Assembly: GCF_900111155.1 (NCBI RefSeq)
Contig: NZ_FOGG01000005.1
Coordinates: 186,001-250,000, forward strand
DNA length: 64,000 nucleotides
Reading direction: 5' to 3'
From: Pedobacter rhizosphaerae
GTDB lineage: Bacteria; Bacteroidota; Bacteroidia; Sphingobacteriales; Sphingobacteriaceae
Shown here: one piece after another, positions 16,547-24,499 of the stretch
How positions within the stretch are numbered: position 1 is the stretch's first letter
Layout of the letters: the number at the start of each line of letters is the position of its first letter
Made by a program: the position numbers and the translations under genes
The notes under the pieces: generated by a model
The model's database searches: none
Told to the model about the DNA's origin: nothing
Seen by the model: the letters and a program-made list of their open reading frames with translations, nothing else

Positions 16547-19000
16547 TTAATTTTCATTATTGTTCTTCTCATTTTTTTTCTTCTCCCGCTCTTCCTGGCG
16601 TTGCTTTCTTCTCAACTCACGTTCTTCTTTTTTGGTTAGTGGAACAGTTGTGGCAGGTTGATTTTGAACGGGTTCTGTTTTCTTTTCTTCCTTTTTTACT
16701 TCAGGCTCTACAGTAACCGCAGGAACAGGCTCTGTCGGCTCCGGGGTATTGAAGTCGGTAGAATCCACCACCACACTATCGGTAGATGTCGTGTCTTCCA
16801 CAATCCGTGGACTTGGGCAGTTTATGGTTCTGGTAATAGGAACGGTAGCTTTAGGGAAAGGGCCATAAGTATATCCTGAAGAAGGATCGTGATAAACTTT
16901 TTCCATAAACTTGGCAAAGATAGGCAGGGCAGTGCGCGAACCTTCTCCCTGCTCGCCATTTTTGAAATGAGCAGTACGCTCATCACAACCTACCCAAACG
17001 CCAGTTACTAAATCTTTGGTAATGCCCATGTACCAGGCATCAACATAATCTGATGAAGTACCTGTTTTACCACCAATCTGGTTATTCTTTTTCCATAAAT
17101 CCCATTCCCACAGTGCTTGTGAAGTCCCTCCCGGTTCTTCCATACCGCCTCTAAACATATAGAGCATTAACCAGGCAATCTCTTCCGACAGTACCCGTTT
17201 GGTTTTAGGTTTAAAATCTTCAATCACATTATTATCCTGATCGGTGATCTTTTCTACTAAAATCGGATCAGTTTTTACCCCTTTATTTAAGAAAGTGCTG
17301 TATGCTTTAACCATTTCATAAACAGTAACATCGTTAGAGCCTAAACTCACCGACGGAACGGACTCCAGATGACTATCTATACCACACTCATGAGCATATT
17401 TAACTACGTTATCCCAGCCCACTTTTTCGGTTACCTGGGCAGTAATGGTATTCACTGATTTAGCCATGGCCCAACGTAAGCTCATCTCTCTGTAGCTTAT
17501 GCTGTAATCGGCATTTTTAGGTTCCCAGTACTTGGTTTCGCCTTTATCCTGATACTCAATTTTTACAGGCTTATCGGTATATTTATCGCAAGGATTTGCA
17601 CCTTGTTCAAGTGCCGTAAGGTAAGCGAAGGGTTTAAATGTAGATCCTGCTTGTCTTTTAGACTGGTTAACGTGATCATATTTAAAGAATTTATGGTCGA
17701 TTCCGCCAACCCACACTTTAATTTTACCAGTAACCGGCTCCATAGTCATCATGCCGGTATTTAGTATTTTTCCATAATAACGGATAGAATCGAGGGTAGA
17801 AAATAAAGTATCTCTATCACCTTTATAAGTGAAGATCTGCATGCGTTTCTTTTTGTTAAAATAAGCAGTAACAGAATCGGGGTTATTAGGGAATTTCTTT
17901 TGTAAAAGCGTATAGATGGATAGGTTTTTCATTGCACGATCCGGATAATCTACTTTTTGCTTTTCAGAATCATACCATGGATCTTCATTACCCCAAACAC
18001 TGTAGAACCTGCGCTGAAGCGTTTTCATTTGCTCCTGTACAGCTTCTTCCGCATATTTTTGCAGCTTAGAATCGATTGTGGTGTAAATCTTCAGTCCGTC
18101 TTCGTAGAGATCAAAGCCATTTTCAGTGCACCATTTCTCTAAGTATTTGGCAACTGCAGATCTGAGATAGGAATCGTCGTCACTACCGTCTTCAGATTTT
18201 CCTTCTTTAAGTTTAATGGGTTCTTTAGTCAGTTCGGTTAAACTATCCTTACTTAGATATTTATACTTATTCATCTGGGTAAGTACCACATTCCTGCGAT
18301 CGAGTGCATTTTTAGGATTTTTAACAGGATTATATAGTGTTGTTCCTTTTAACATGCCCACTAATAAAGCCGCATCAGCAGTCGATAAATTCTTTACTTC
18401 TTTATCAAAGTAAACCCGACTGGCTGTTTTGATGCCATAAGCATTCTGACCAAATGATACCGTATTGAGGTACATGGTGAGGATATCATTCTTAGTATAA
18501 TTAGATTCTAATTTTACTGCGGTCATCCATTCCTTTAATTTTGGGATGATTTTTCTGACTAGAGGAATCTTGGATAATAAGCCAGATGATTTATTATAAC
18601 GTGTACGGTATAAGTTTTTAGCCAACTGCTGGGTGATGGTACTCGCACCACCATCTTTACCTAAGCCAATTACAGCACGACCAAGCGCCTGAACGTCTAT
18701 TCCCCAATGCTTGTAGAAACGAACATCTTCTGTGGCTACCAAAGCATGAATTACACTCGGTGCAATGTCTCCATAATTAACGGGTGTTCGGTTTTCTTTA
18801 AAGTATCTGCCTATTAGTTTTCCGTCGGAAGTATATAGTTCTGAGCCTACTCTTAAGGTTGGAATTTTAATGTCGCGGTAACTAGGAGAGTAACCAAATA
18901 ACCATAAAAAGTTTAATTGGAGAGCGGAAAAGAAAATAATGATAAAAAAAACAACAATTGCAGAATAGCGTAAGTACTTGTTTTTTATTTCTTTAAACAT
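16547..19000 (-). CDS. penicillin-binding protein 1A, bifunctional transglycosylase/transpeptidase
   Basis: An 817-residue class A PBP anchored by one N-terminal TM helix (residues 12-35). The GT51 domain has the catalytic E91 in ATEDVRFYKHWGID and GGASTITQQLAKN at 117-129. The transpeptidase domain has STFK (S453-K456), SVN (515-517) and KTGT (645-648), all intact. It polymerises glycan strands and cross-links peptides at the inner membrane outer face. The last 90 residues are a low-complexity Glu/Lys/Pro tail ending KNEKNNNEN, common in Bacteroidota homologues. It is divergent from ppk2 across a gap with an 11-bp inverted repeat. Confidence 0.95.
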   Translation of the reverse strand: MFKEIKNKYLRYSAIVVFFIIIFFSALQLNFLWLFGYSPSYRDIKIPTLRVGSELYTSDGKLIGRYFKENRTPVNYGDIAPSVIHALVATEDVRFYKHWGIDVQALGRAVIGLGKDGGASTITQQLAKNLYRTRYNKSSGLLSKIPLVRKIIPKLKEWMTAVKLESNYTKNDILTMYLNTVSFGQNAYGIKTASRVYFDKEVKNLSTADAALLVGMLKGTTLYNPVKNPKNALDRRNVVLTQMNKYKYLSKDSLTELTKEPIKLKEGKSEDGSDDDSYLRSAVAKYLEKWCTENGFDLYEDGLKIYTTIDSKLQKYAEEAVQEQMKTLQRRFYSVWGNEDPWYDSEKQKVDYPDRAMKNLSIYTLLQKKFPNNPDSVTAYFNKKKRMQIFTYKGDRDTLFSTLDSIRYYGKILNTGMMTMEPVTGKIKVWVGGIDHKFFKYDHVNQSKRQAGSTFKPFAYLTALEQGANPCDKYTDKPVKIEYQDKGETKYWEPKNADYSISYREMSLRWAMAKSVNTITAQVTEKVGWDNVVKYAHECGIDSHLESVPSVSLGSNDVTVYEMVKAYSTFLNKGVKTDPILVEKITDQDNNVIEDFKPKTKRVLSEEIAWLMLYMFRGGMEEPGGTSQALWEWDLWKKNNQIGGKTGTSSDYVDAWYMGITKDLVTGVWVGCDERTAHFKNGEQGEGSRTALPIFAKFMEKVYHDPSSGYTYGPFPKATVPITRTINCPSPRIVEDTTSTDSVVVDSTDFNTPEPTEPVPAVTVEPEVKKEEKKTEPVQNQPATTVPLTKKEERELRRKQRQEEREKKKNEKNNNEN

Positions 19001-19065
19001 ATTGTATGTGCTAATGAGGGGTAAAAAGCTGTGGCGCTAAATATAAAAAACTCTGTATGCAAATT

Positions 19066-19111
19066 ACAGTATTTAATTTACTTATTTTTTAGTTATATCT
19101 TTAAATACTGT
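19066..19111. promoter_or_regulatory. 11-bp inverted repeat in the PBP1A/PPK2 divergent promoter
   Basis: acagtatttaa (19066-19076) and its exact reverse complement ttaaatactgt (19101-19111) are separated by 24 bp in the 142-bp divergent gap. It could be a regulator site pair or a leader hairpin for either gene. Confidence 0.45.
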
Positions 19112-19142
19112 TGTTGAACGAATATCTAAATGCTTTGCAAGT

Positions 19143-20024
19143 ATGAAAAACGAATTTAAAGGCTTAATTGTACAAGGAGATAAAAAATTCTCTATTAAAA
19201 ATACCAAAACTGATTTTACAGGTGGGTATAATAAGGAAAAGGCTAAGGATGCCCTGGTAAATGCCAAAATAGAAATTAGTCACTTGCAGGAAAAGCTTTA
19301 TGCCGCGAACAAATATTCGGTACTCATTCTTTTTCAAGCCATGGATGCGGCCGGAAAAGACAGTGCCATTGCGCATGTAATGAGTGGGTTAAATCCCCAG
19401 GGTTGCCAGGTTTTTAGTTTTAAAGTACCTACATCTGAAGAGTATGATCATGATTTTCTATGGCGCCATACAAAGGCTTTACCAGAGAGGGGTCGGATTG
19501 GGATACATAATCGCTCTCACTATGAAAATGTATTGGTTTGTAAAGTGCACCCTGAGTATATACTCAGTGAGAATTTGCCTGGATATGAAGATGTTAAAAA
19601 CATAAATAAACAGTTTTGGAAGCAACGCTATGAGAGCATTCGCAATTTCGAAGAACATTTAACCGCTAATGGAACTGTAATTTTAAAGTTCTTCCTGAAC
19701 GTAAGCAGGGATGAACAAAAGAAACGCTTTATAGAGCGCATTGATGACCCAACAAAAAACTGGAAGTTCTCTTCGGGTGATATTAAGGAACGGGCACTGT
19801 GGGATGATTACATGCAGGCTTATGAGGATGCGATTAATGAAACCAGTACCAAACATGCACCATGGCATATTATTCCGGCAGATAAGAAATGGTTTGCCCG
19901 GTTGGCGATAAGCGAAATTATTGCAGATAAGATGAAAAGCCTCAACCTGAAATTTCCTGTGCTGGATGATGAAGAGCAGGGCAAACTGAATGAAAGTAAG
20001 CTAACTCTTTTAGGGGAGGATTAA
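19143..20024 (+). CDS. ppk2: polyphosphate kinase 2 family protein
   Basis: A 293-residue cytosolic PPK2. It uses polyphosphate to phosphorylate nucleoside mono- or diphosphates. The Walker A segment is AMDAAGKDS (66-74). The lid and Walker B region shows HNRSHYENVLV, with FLNVSRDEQKKRF and the WKFSSGDIKERALWDDYM block that is diagnostic of the family. Single-domain length and sequence fit class I or class III; substrate class cannot be settled by eye. A strong bidirectional hairpin lies just after the stop. Confidence 0.94.
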   Translation: MKNEFKGLIVQGDKKFSIKNTKTDFTGGYNKEKAKDALVNAKIEISHLQEKLYAANKYSVLILFQAMDAAGKDSAIAHVMSGLNPQGCQVFSFKVPTSEEYDHDFLWRHTKALPERGRIGIHNRSHYENVLVCKVHPEYILSENLPGYEDVKNINKQFWKQRYESIRNFEEHLTANGTVILKFFLNVSRDEQKKRFIERIDDPTKNWKFSSGDIKERALWDDYMQAYEDAINETSTKHAPWHIIPADKKWFARLAISEIIADKMKSLNLKFPVLDDEEQGKLNESKLTLLGED

Positions 20025-20032
20025 TTTATTCC

Positions 20033-20068
20033 AATAGCACTTGCGCTTAAGTGAGGGCAAGTGCTATT
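20033..20068. terminator. bidirectional terminator between ppk2 and the fucosidase gene
   Basis: Perfect 12-bp stem aatagcacttgc (20033-20044) / gcaagtgctatt (20057-20068), followed by T-rich sequence on both strands and placed between convergent stops at 20024 and 20080. Confidence 0.9.
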
Positions 20069-20079
20069 TTTAGAAAAGG

Positions 20080-21432
20080 TTATTTCAAGGAAAGTTCTAC
20101 TACAGGAATTTCAAAGTTTGGTTTTCTGGCTGGTAGCTTCAGCACAAGATCATCGGCATTTGATTTTTCTTTGTCTGTTTGAAGTTCCGAACCATCATGC
20201 AGGAACTGAGCGTATTTAACTAATTTGTTGTACCCTTTAAGACTTAAGCTTCCATCTTTAGGATATTCAAATAAATGAACATATAGTTTTTTTGCCGCTT
20301 TGTTATAGGTGGTTTTAGCGCCATCAACTCTCGGGTATTCCTGTGGCGCGTAAGTGCAGTTATAAATAGATTTGCTGTTGGCATGCATCCAAATGCCTAA
20401 AGAGTCTAATGCTGTATTGGCCCTGATATCAAACTCTCCACGTGCGGTTGGCCCAACATTTAATAGTAGATTCCCTCCATTGCCAACTGAAGTGATGAGT
20501 AAATCTAAAAGTGTTCTGTTGCTTTTCCAGGTATTTTCGTCACGGTGATAGCCCCATGAGCCTGAAAAGGTTTGGCAGGTTTCCCAGACTTTGCCTTTGA
20601 ACTTTTCTAGTTCTGCGGGTTTAACTTGTTCAGGTGTCTCAAAATCAGCTCCATCTGCATATTCTTTTAAATCCAATCGGTTATTGACAATGATGTTGGG
20701 CTGAAGTTTTCTGATCTGCTTGAGCAATTCAATGGAGCCCCAATCATCTTTTCCTTTTCCATATTTTCCTGTAAATGAGTAGTCTAGCCATAGTAAATCA
20801 ATTTTGCCATATTTGGTCAGAATTTCTGTTACTTGGTCATACAGGTATTTTCTGTACGTGGCCATATCGCGACTCTTATTTAAACTCGCATAAGCAGAAT
20901 CACTTTCTTTTATCGGACGCTGTGGGTGAATTCTGTCTACGGTATACTGCGGGTGGTGCCAATCGATTAATGAATAATAAAAACCCACTTTGATTCCTTC
21001 AGCTCTGAAAGCATCCACGAATTCTTTAACTAAATCTCTTTTTGCAGGCGTATTAGTTGCTTTATAGTCCGTCAGCTTGCTATCGAACAAGGTGAAGCCT
21101 TCATGATGTTTAGTAGTTAATACGGCATATTTCATGCCTGCAGCTTTGGCTTTTTTAGCCCAAATTTTAGGTTCAAAAAGGTCAGGATTGAAGTGATCAA
21201 AATATTTTTGATAATCTTCAGTGGTGATTCTTTCTCTGCTCTTAACCCATTCATGACGCGCAGGCATGGCGTATAGCCCCCAGTGAATAAACATACCAAA
21301 GCAGTCATTAGTCCACCATTGCATTCGCTTTACTTTAGCTTCAGGGCTTTCATTTCCAATGCTCTTTTGTGCGAAAAGAGGGGAAAGAGACATTACTGTA
21401 AAAAACAGTAACAGATAAGATTTTTTTCTCAT
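20080..21432 (-). CDS. exported alpha-L-fucosidase, GH29
   Basis: A 450-residue secreted GH29 glycosidase (signal peptide ending PLFAQ). Family landmarks are FGMFIHWGLY (H50), TTKHHEGFTLF (H109-H110), YYSLIDWHHP, and LLWLDYSF with the predicted nucleophile D217. The RDLVKEFVDAFRAEGIKVG helix and the VGPTARGEFD segment complete the barrel. A short C-terminal beta domain follows. It removes terminal alpha-L-fucose from host or plant glycans. No SusCD pair or other glycosidase is adjacent, so it is a stand-alone enzyme rather than part of an obvious utilisation locus. Confidence 0.93.
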   Translation of the reverse strand: MRKKSYLLLFFTVMSLSPLFAQKSIGNESPEAKVKRMQWWTNDCFGMFIHWGLYAMPARHEWVKSRERITTEDYQKYFDHFNPDLFEPKIWAKKAKAAGMKYAVLTTKHHEGFTLFDSKLTDYKATNTPAKRDLVKEFVDAFRAEGIKVGFYYSLIDWHHPQYTVDRIHPQRPIKESDSAYASLNKSRDMATYRKYLYDQVTEILTKYGKIDLLWLDYSFTGKYGKGKDDWGSIELLKQIRKLQPNIIVNNRLDLKEYADGADFETPEQVKPAELEKFKGKVWETCQTFSGSWGYHRDENTWKSNRTLLDLLITSVGNGGNLLLNVGPTARGEFDIRANTALDSLGIWMHANSKSIYNCTYAPQEYPRVDGAKTTYNKAAKKLYVHLFEYPKDGSLSLKGYNKLVKYAQFLHDGSELQTDKEKSNADDLVLKLPARKPNFEIPVVELSLK

Positions 21433-21598
21433 ATTTATTTGGTCAACAGGTGTGCTTGATCTGCCCAGTTATTTGGTTGATTTGGAAATGGGTAAAAAGA
21501 TCACTTTATACAAATGAAAGTATAATACCAAGGCAAACATTAAGGGATATAATCAAAATAATAAACCTGTTTGGTTACAAGAAATAAGAACCCAAAAT
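21433..21598. other. intergenic, upstream region of the fucosidase gene
   Basis: About 166 bp between the fucosidase start and repeat array A. It should hold the fucosidase promoter; no clear TAnnTTTG element or operator was recognised. Confidence 0.4.
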
Positions 21599-22230
21599 AT
21601 TTAACCACAAAGCCCACAGAGAGCAGGCGCAGAGGACACAAAGTTAGGAAATTGCTTAGTATTTGGGCGAATTAGGCATCATGCCCCGTAACACGGAACA
21701 TGCAACCCACAACCTAATTAACAATCACTGGTTGTAGCGTCTCGCTACGGCCTAGCCACATAGGTATGATGACCGGCAACATGTAACCTACAAGCCATTT
21801 AACCGCAAAGTCCACAAAGAGAAGGCGCAGAGGACACAAAGTTAGGACATTGCTTAGTATTTGGGCGTATTAGGCATCATGCCCCGTAACACGGAACAGG
21901 CAACCCACAACCCATTTAACCACAAAGGCCACAGAGAGAAGGCGCAGAGGACACAAAGTAGGAAATCGCTTGGTATTTTGGGGGATTAGGCATCATGACC
22001 CGTAACACGGAACAGGCAACCCGCAACCTAATTAACAATCTCTGGTTGTAGCGTCTCGCTACGGCCTAACTACATAGGTATGATGACCGCAAACAAGGAA
22101 CCCACAACTCATTTAACCACAAAGTTCACAGAGAGTAGGCGCAGAGGACACAATGTTAGGAAATCTCTTAGTATTTTGGGGGATTAGGCATCATGCCCCG
22201 TAACACGGAACAGGCAACCCACAACCCAAA
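21599..22230 (-). repeat. repeat array A (composite ~117/197-bp units)
   Basis: Four copies of a unit beginning atttaacc.caaag occur at about 21599, 21797, 21914 and 22111, with spacings 198, 117 and 197. The longer spacings contain an extra ~80-bp block with the perfect hairpin gtagcg-tct-cgctac (near 21735 and 22050). Read on the minus strand each unit runs GGTTG-rich module, ACGGGGC, then TTTGTG..CTCTGCGCC..TTTGTGGTTAAAT. This is the same order as array B at 37081-38370. It abuts the stop codon of the HPP gene. No protein-coding potential is seen. Confidence 0.85.
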
Positions 22231-22833
22231 CTACCGGATAACTTTGGTGCGGAAAAATGTTCTTTTTACGAAACGTGTAAACCTTGGATTGGTAGGGTAT
22301 CTTCTTCGAGGGGTGATATTATTAAATATTAATGCAACTAATAACAAGATAGTACACCCCGTTAAAACAGGCGATAACACGTAAAAATAGCCTAAACCCA
22401 CAATTTTTGGTGCGCCACTTACGGCAATAAGCGCAGTAGCACCACCTGGAGGGTGTATGGTTTTGGTGAATTGCATACATACTATAGATAGACCTACGGC
22501 GGTGGGCGCAGTAAGCCAGATCACATCGGGCAAGAGCTTAAACACAGTAACACCAATAATTGCTGAAATTACATGCCCCCCAATCAGGTTTCTGGGCTGT
22601 GCCAGCGGACTCTGTATATTTCCATAAATGAGCACACTGGAAGCTCCAAAGGATCCGATCAGGAAGATATTTTCTGTATTGGAAAGGATGTTACTTTGAA
22701 AGAGTGCTATCAGGCCAATGCCGATAAAGGCACCCATAAACGACCAAAAATGTTCTCTGCTATCCACAAGGGTTTCTTTGTATAAAATGTATTTTGAAAC
22801 CCTTAAACTCCTCTTTATTCTTTTTTTAATCAT
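22231..22833 (-). CDS. HPP family integral membrane protein
   Basis: A 200-residue membrane protein with about four TM helices (starting near residues 30, 55, 90 and 155) and the family signature TIHPPGGATAL around residue 127. A basic N-terminus (MIKKRIKRSLR) and basic C-terminus suggest both ends are cytoplasmic. Some HPP proteins have been linked to nitrite transport in plastids, but a function for this one cannot be inferred. Its stop codon lies directly against repeat array A. Confidence 0.88.
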   Translation of the reverse strand: MIKKRIKRSLRVSKYILYKETLVDSREHFWSFMGAFIGIGLIALFQSNILSNTENIFLIGSFGASSVLIYGNIQSPLAQPRNLIGGHVISAIIGVTVFKLLPDVIWLTAPTAVGLSIVCMQFTKTIHPPGGATALIAVSGAPKIVGLGYFYVLSPVLTGCTILLLVALIFNNITPRRRYPTNPRFTRFVKRTFFRTKVIR

Positions 22834-22877
22834 TGGTAGTCCATTCTAATCTTTAATAGCTCAATATCGAGGTGCTA

Positions 22878-24122
22878 TTAATAATCGAGTGCAAAACTAC
22901 TTAAATTAGGTTTAAATTTCTTGATTCGTTGAAGTTCTAACTGATAAATGACTTGCCCAAGATTTTTCATAAATGGAAAACATACGGTTTCATATTCGTA
23001 TTTATTGTCGTTATAGATGCCATCTTCATTGCTCTGGACTACTGCAGTTAACAGGTATTCAACTCCATTTTTAAAATCGACGAAGTAAGAGTTATCGATG
23101 ATAAAACCATAACTATCGCCATATTTATTGAAAATTCTGATGTTTTTATCTAATGCAATGCCTTTTTCTCTGCCATAATAGAGCATTTTGGCATAAGTTG
23201 GCCAAAACTCCTTTTCATCGTACTTCGGATATTTAGCCTCTGTTGGGTACATGCTCATAAAGGTATAAATCAGCTTATAATCTTCAGGAGTTAAGTTAAA
23301 ACGTTCATTAATTGGAAATGATTGAGGGAATAAGAGCTTCTGCATTAACTTTTGCTGATCTGAGATGGCAAAAGCATTTTTGTTGGCCAAGCTAAAGGGT
23401 TTATTCACCAGTTGGTCTGCACTATCCAAATAGCCCTTACCCATAATTAGGTTGCTAAGCTTTAATTTATACTCCTTCGGGTCATATTGTGGTTGCTGAC
23501 TATAAACCAGTTTATCGCCATTGTAAAATTTAATGGGGTTGGTGTGTTTGGCCGATTCGCCGGCATCGCCAATTGCAAGCCTGTTTAATATGCGACTATG
23601 GTGAAGTCCGTTTCTCTTTAACTTATCATTAATTTCTGCCCGCCCTATAAATTCAAATAACCTGTTAAATGCATCATTATCGCTGGTAAGCAATATCTTT
23701 TTGATGTAATGTGCTATAGACGGAAGCTTATTTTCTGCGGTTTCATCTTTGATTACCTTGGTTTGTCCCTTAAAGGCGCTATCGGTAATCATGGTGCTTC
23801 TTGCAGTGAGTCCGGTCTTATTGAGTGTATTTACTTTCTCTAGCGCAAAAATTACAGCTGCAAGTTTTACCGTGCTGGCAGGGTAGAAGTAGTGATTCGG
23901 ATTAAGGTTGTAACTAAAACTTTTAAAGTGTGGGTTGTTTTGTGCATCCCGGTCAATCTGTGTATATAATATCTGAACCTGATTGTGCTCCGGATGATTC
24001 AATATGCCACCAAACAATTCAGGCTTTGATTTCATTAGTTGTTCGAGCATGGTGGTATCTGTTTTTTGTGCCATGGCAGATAGACTTATTAATGAAAGAA
24101 AGAGGAAAACTGTTTTTTTCAT
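22878..24122 (-). CDS. exported serine hydrolase of the class A beta-lactamase fold
   Basis: A 414-residue exported protein (signal peptide ending SAMAQ) with a beta-lactamase2-type fold. The active-site SxxK is PASTVKLA near residue 83, and the SDN loop is present as LLTSDNDAFNRLFEF. The KTG equivalent is degenerate (NKYGDSYGF). It is longer than true class A beta-lactamases (about 290), with insertions, and lacks a clear omega-loop ExxLN. A peptidase or esterase role is as likely as drug resistance; I would not call it a resistance gene. It is divergent from the B12 riboswitch leader. Confidence 0.78.
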   Translation of the reverse strand: MKKTVFLFLSLISLSAMAQKTDTTMLEQLMKSKPELFGGILNHPEHNQVQILYTQIDRDAQNNPHFKSFSYNLNPNHYFYPASTVKLAAVIFALEKVNTLNKTGLTARSTMITDSAFKGQTKVIKDETAENKLPSIAHYIKKILLTSDNDAFNRLFEFIGRAEINDKLKRNGLHHSRILNRLAIGDAGESAKHTNPIKFYNGDKLVYSQQPQYDPKEYKLKLSNLIMGKGYLDSADQLVNKPFSLANKNAFAISDQQKLMQKLLFPQSFPINERFNLTPEDYKLIYTFMSMYPTEAKYPKYDEKEFWPTYAKMLYYGREKGIALDKNIRIFNKYGDSYGFIIDNSYFVDFKNGVEYLLTAVVQSNEDGIYNDNKYEYETVCFPFMKNLGQVIYQLELQRIKKFKPNLSSFALDY

Positions 24123-24206
24123 GGTTCAGGATTGATTTTTAAAGTTAATCTTTTGGCTGAAGAAAGCTATCGGCTAACATCCATTTTACATTTGGCTTTA
24201 TTTTAT

Positions 24207-24214
24207 TACTTTTG
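24207..24214 (+). promoter_or_regulatory. -7 promoter element of the first B12 operon
   Basis: TACTTTTG matches the Bacteroidota TAnnTTTG -7 element and lies just before the riboswitch. The second B12 leader has TACCTTTG in the same place. No well-spaced -33 TTG was found. Confidence 0.55.
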
Positions 24215-24220
24215 CGGCGC

Positions 24221-24390
24221 TTTTGGTTTCCGGCTTTACACTCGGAATTAAAAGGGAATACAGTGTAATTCTGTAACTGTCCCGCAGCTGTAAGCTCTGT
24301 AACGATTTTTTAATCTATTCGCCACTGTTTTAATACCTGAAACGGGAAGGCAAAAAAATCGGGAGTAAGTCAGAAGACCTGCCTTTAGCA
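24221..24390 (+). ncRNA. cobalamin riboswitch 1
   Basis: Aptamer of the cobalamin (B12) class. In order are a ggtttccggc start, ggaattaaaagggaa, the universally conserved ctgtcccgcagctgtaag block, gccactg, a gggaaggc arm and the B12 box agtcagaagacctgcc at 24368-24383. It precedes the first TonB-dependent receptor by about 110 bp. Downstream the leader has a tagct/agcta hairpin that is conserved in riboswitch 2 and probably belongs to the expression platform. Repression by intracellular cobalamin is expected from the class. Confidence 0.96.
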
Positions 24391-24499
24391 TATAATTTCA
24401 TAGCTTTCGGGGATTGGAGCTAGGATTGAGGTACTAAAGGTTTTCGTATTTTCATTTCCTTCAAATCTGTTTGCTGTGGGTAATTAACTCGCAACAAAA

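Noticed and set aside
20080..21432. Polysaccharide utilisation locus around the fucosidase
   Set aside because: No SusCD, regulator or other glycosidase is adjacent.
21599..22230. Possible CRISPR array
   Set aside because: Repeats are about 117 and 197 bp, imperfect and without unique spacers; no cas genes in the window.
22878..24122. Antibiotic-resistance beta-lactamase
   Set aside because: Longer than class A enzymes, no clear omega loop and a degenerate KTG; a peptidase or esterase is equally likely.
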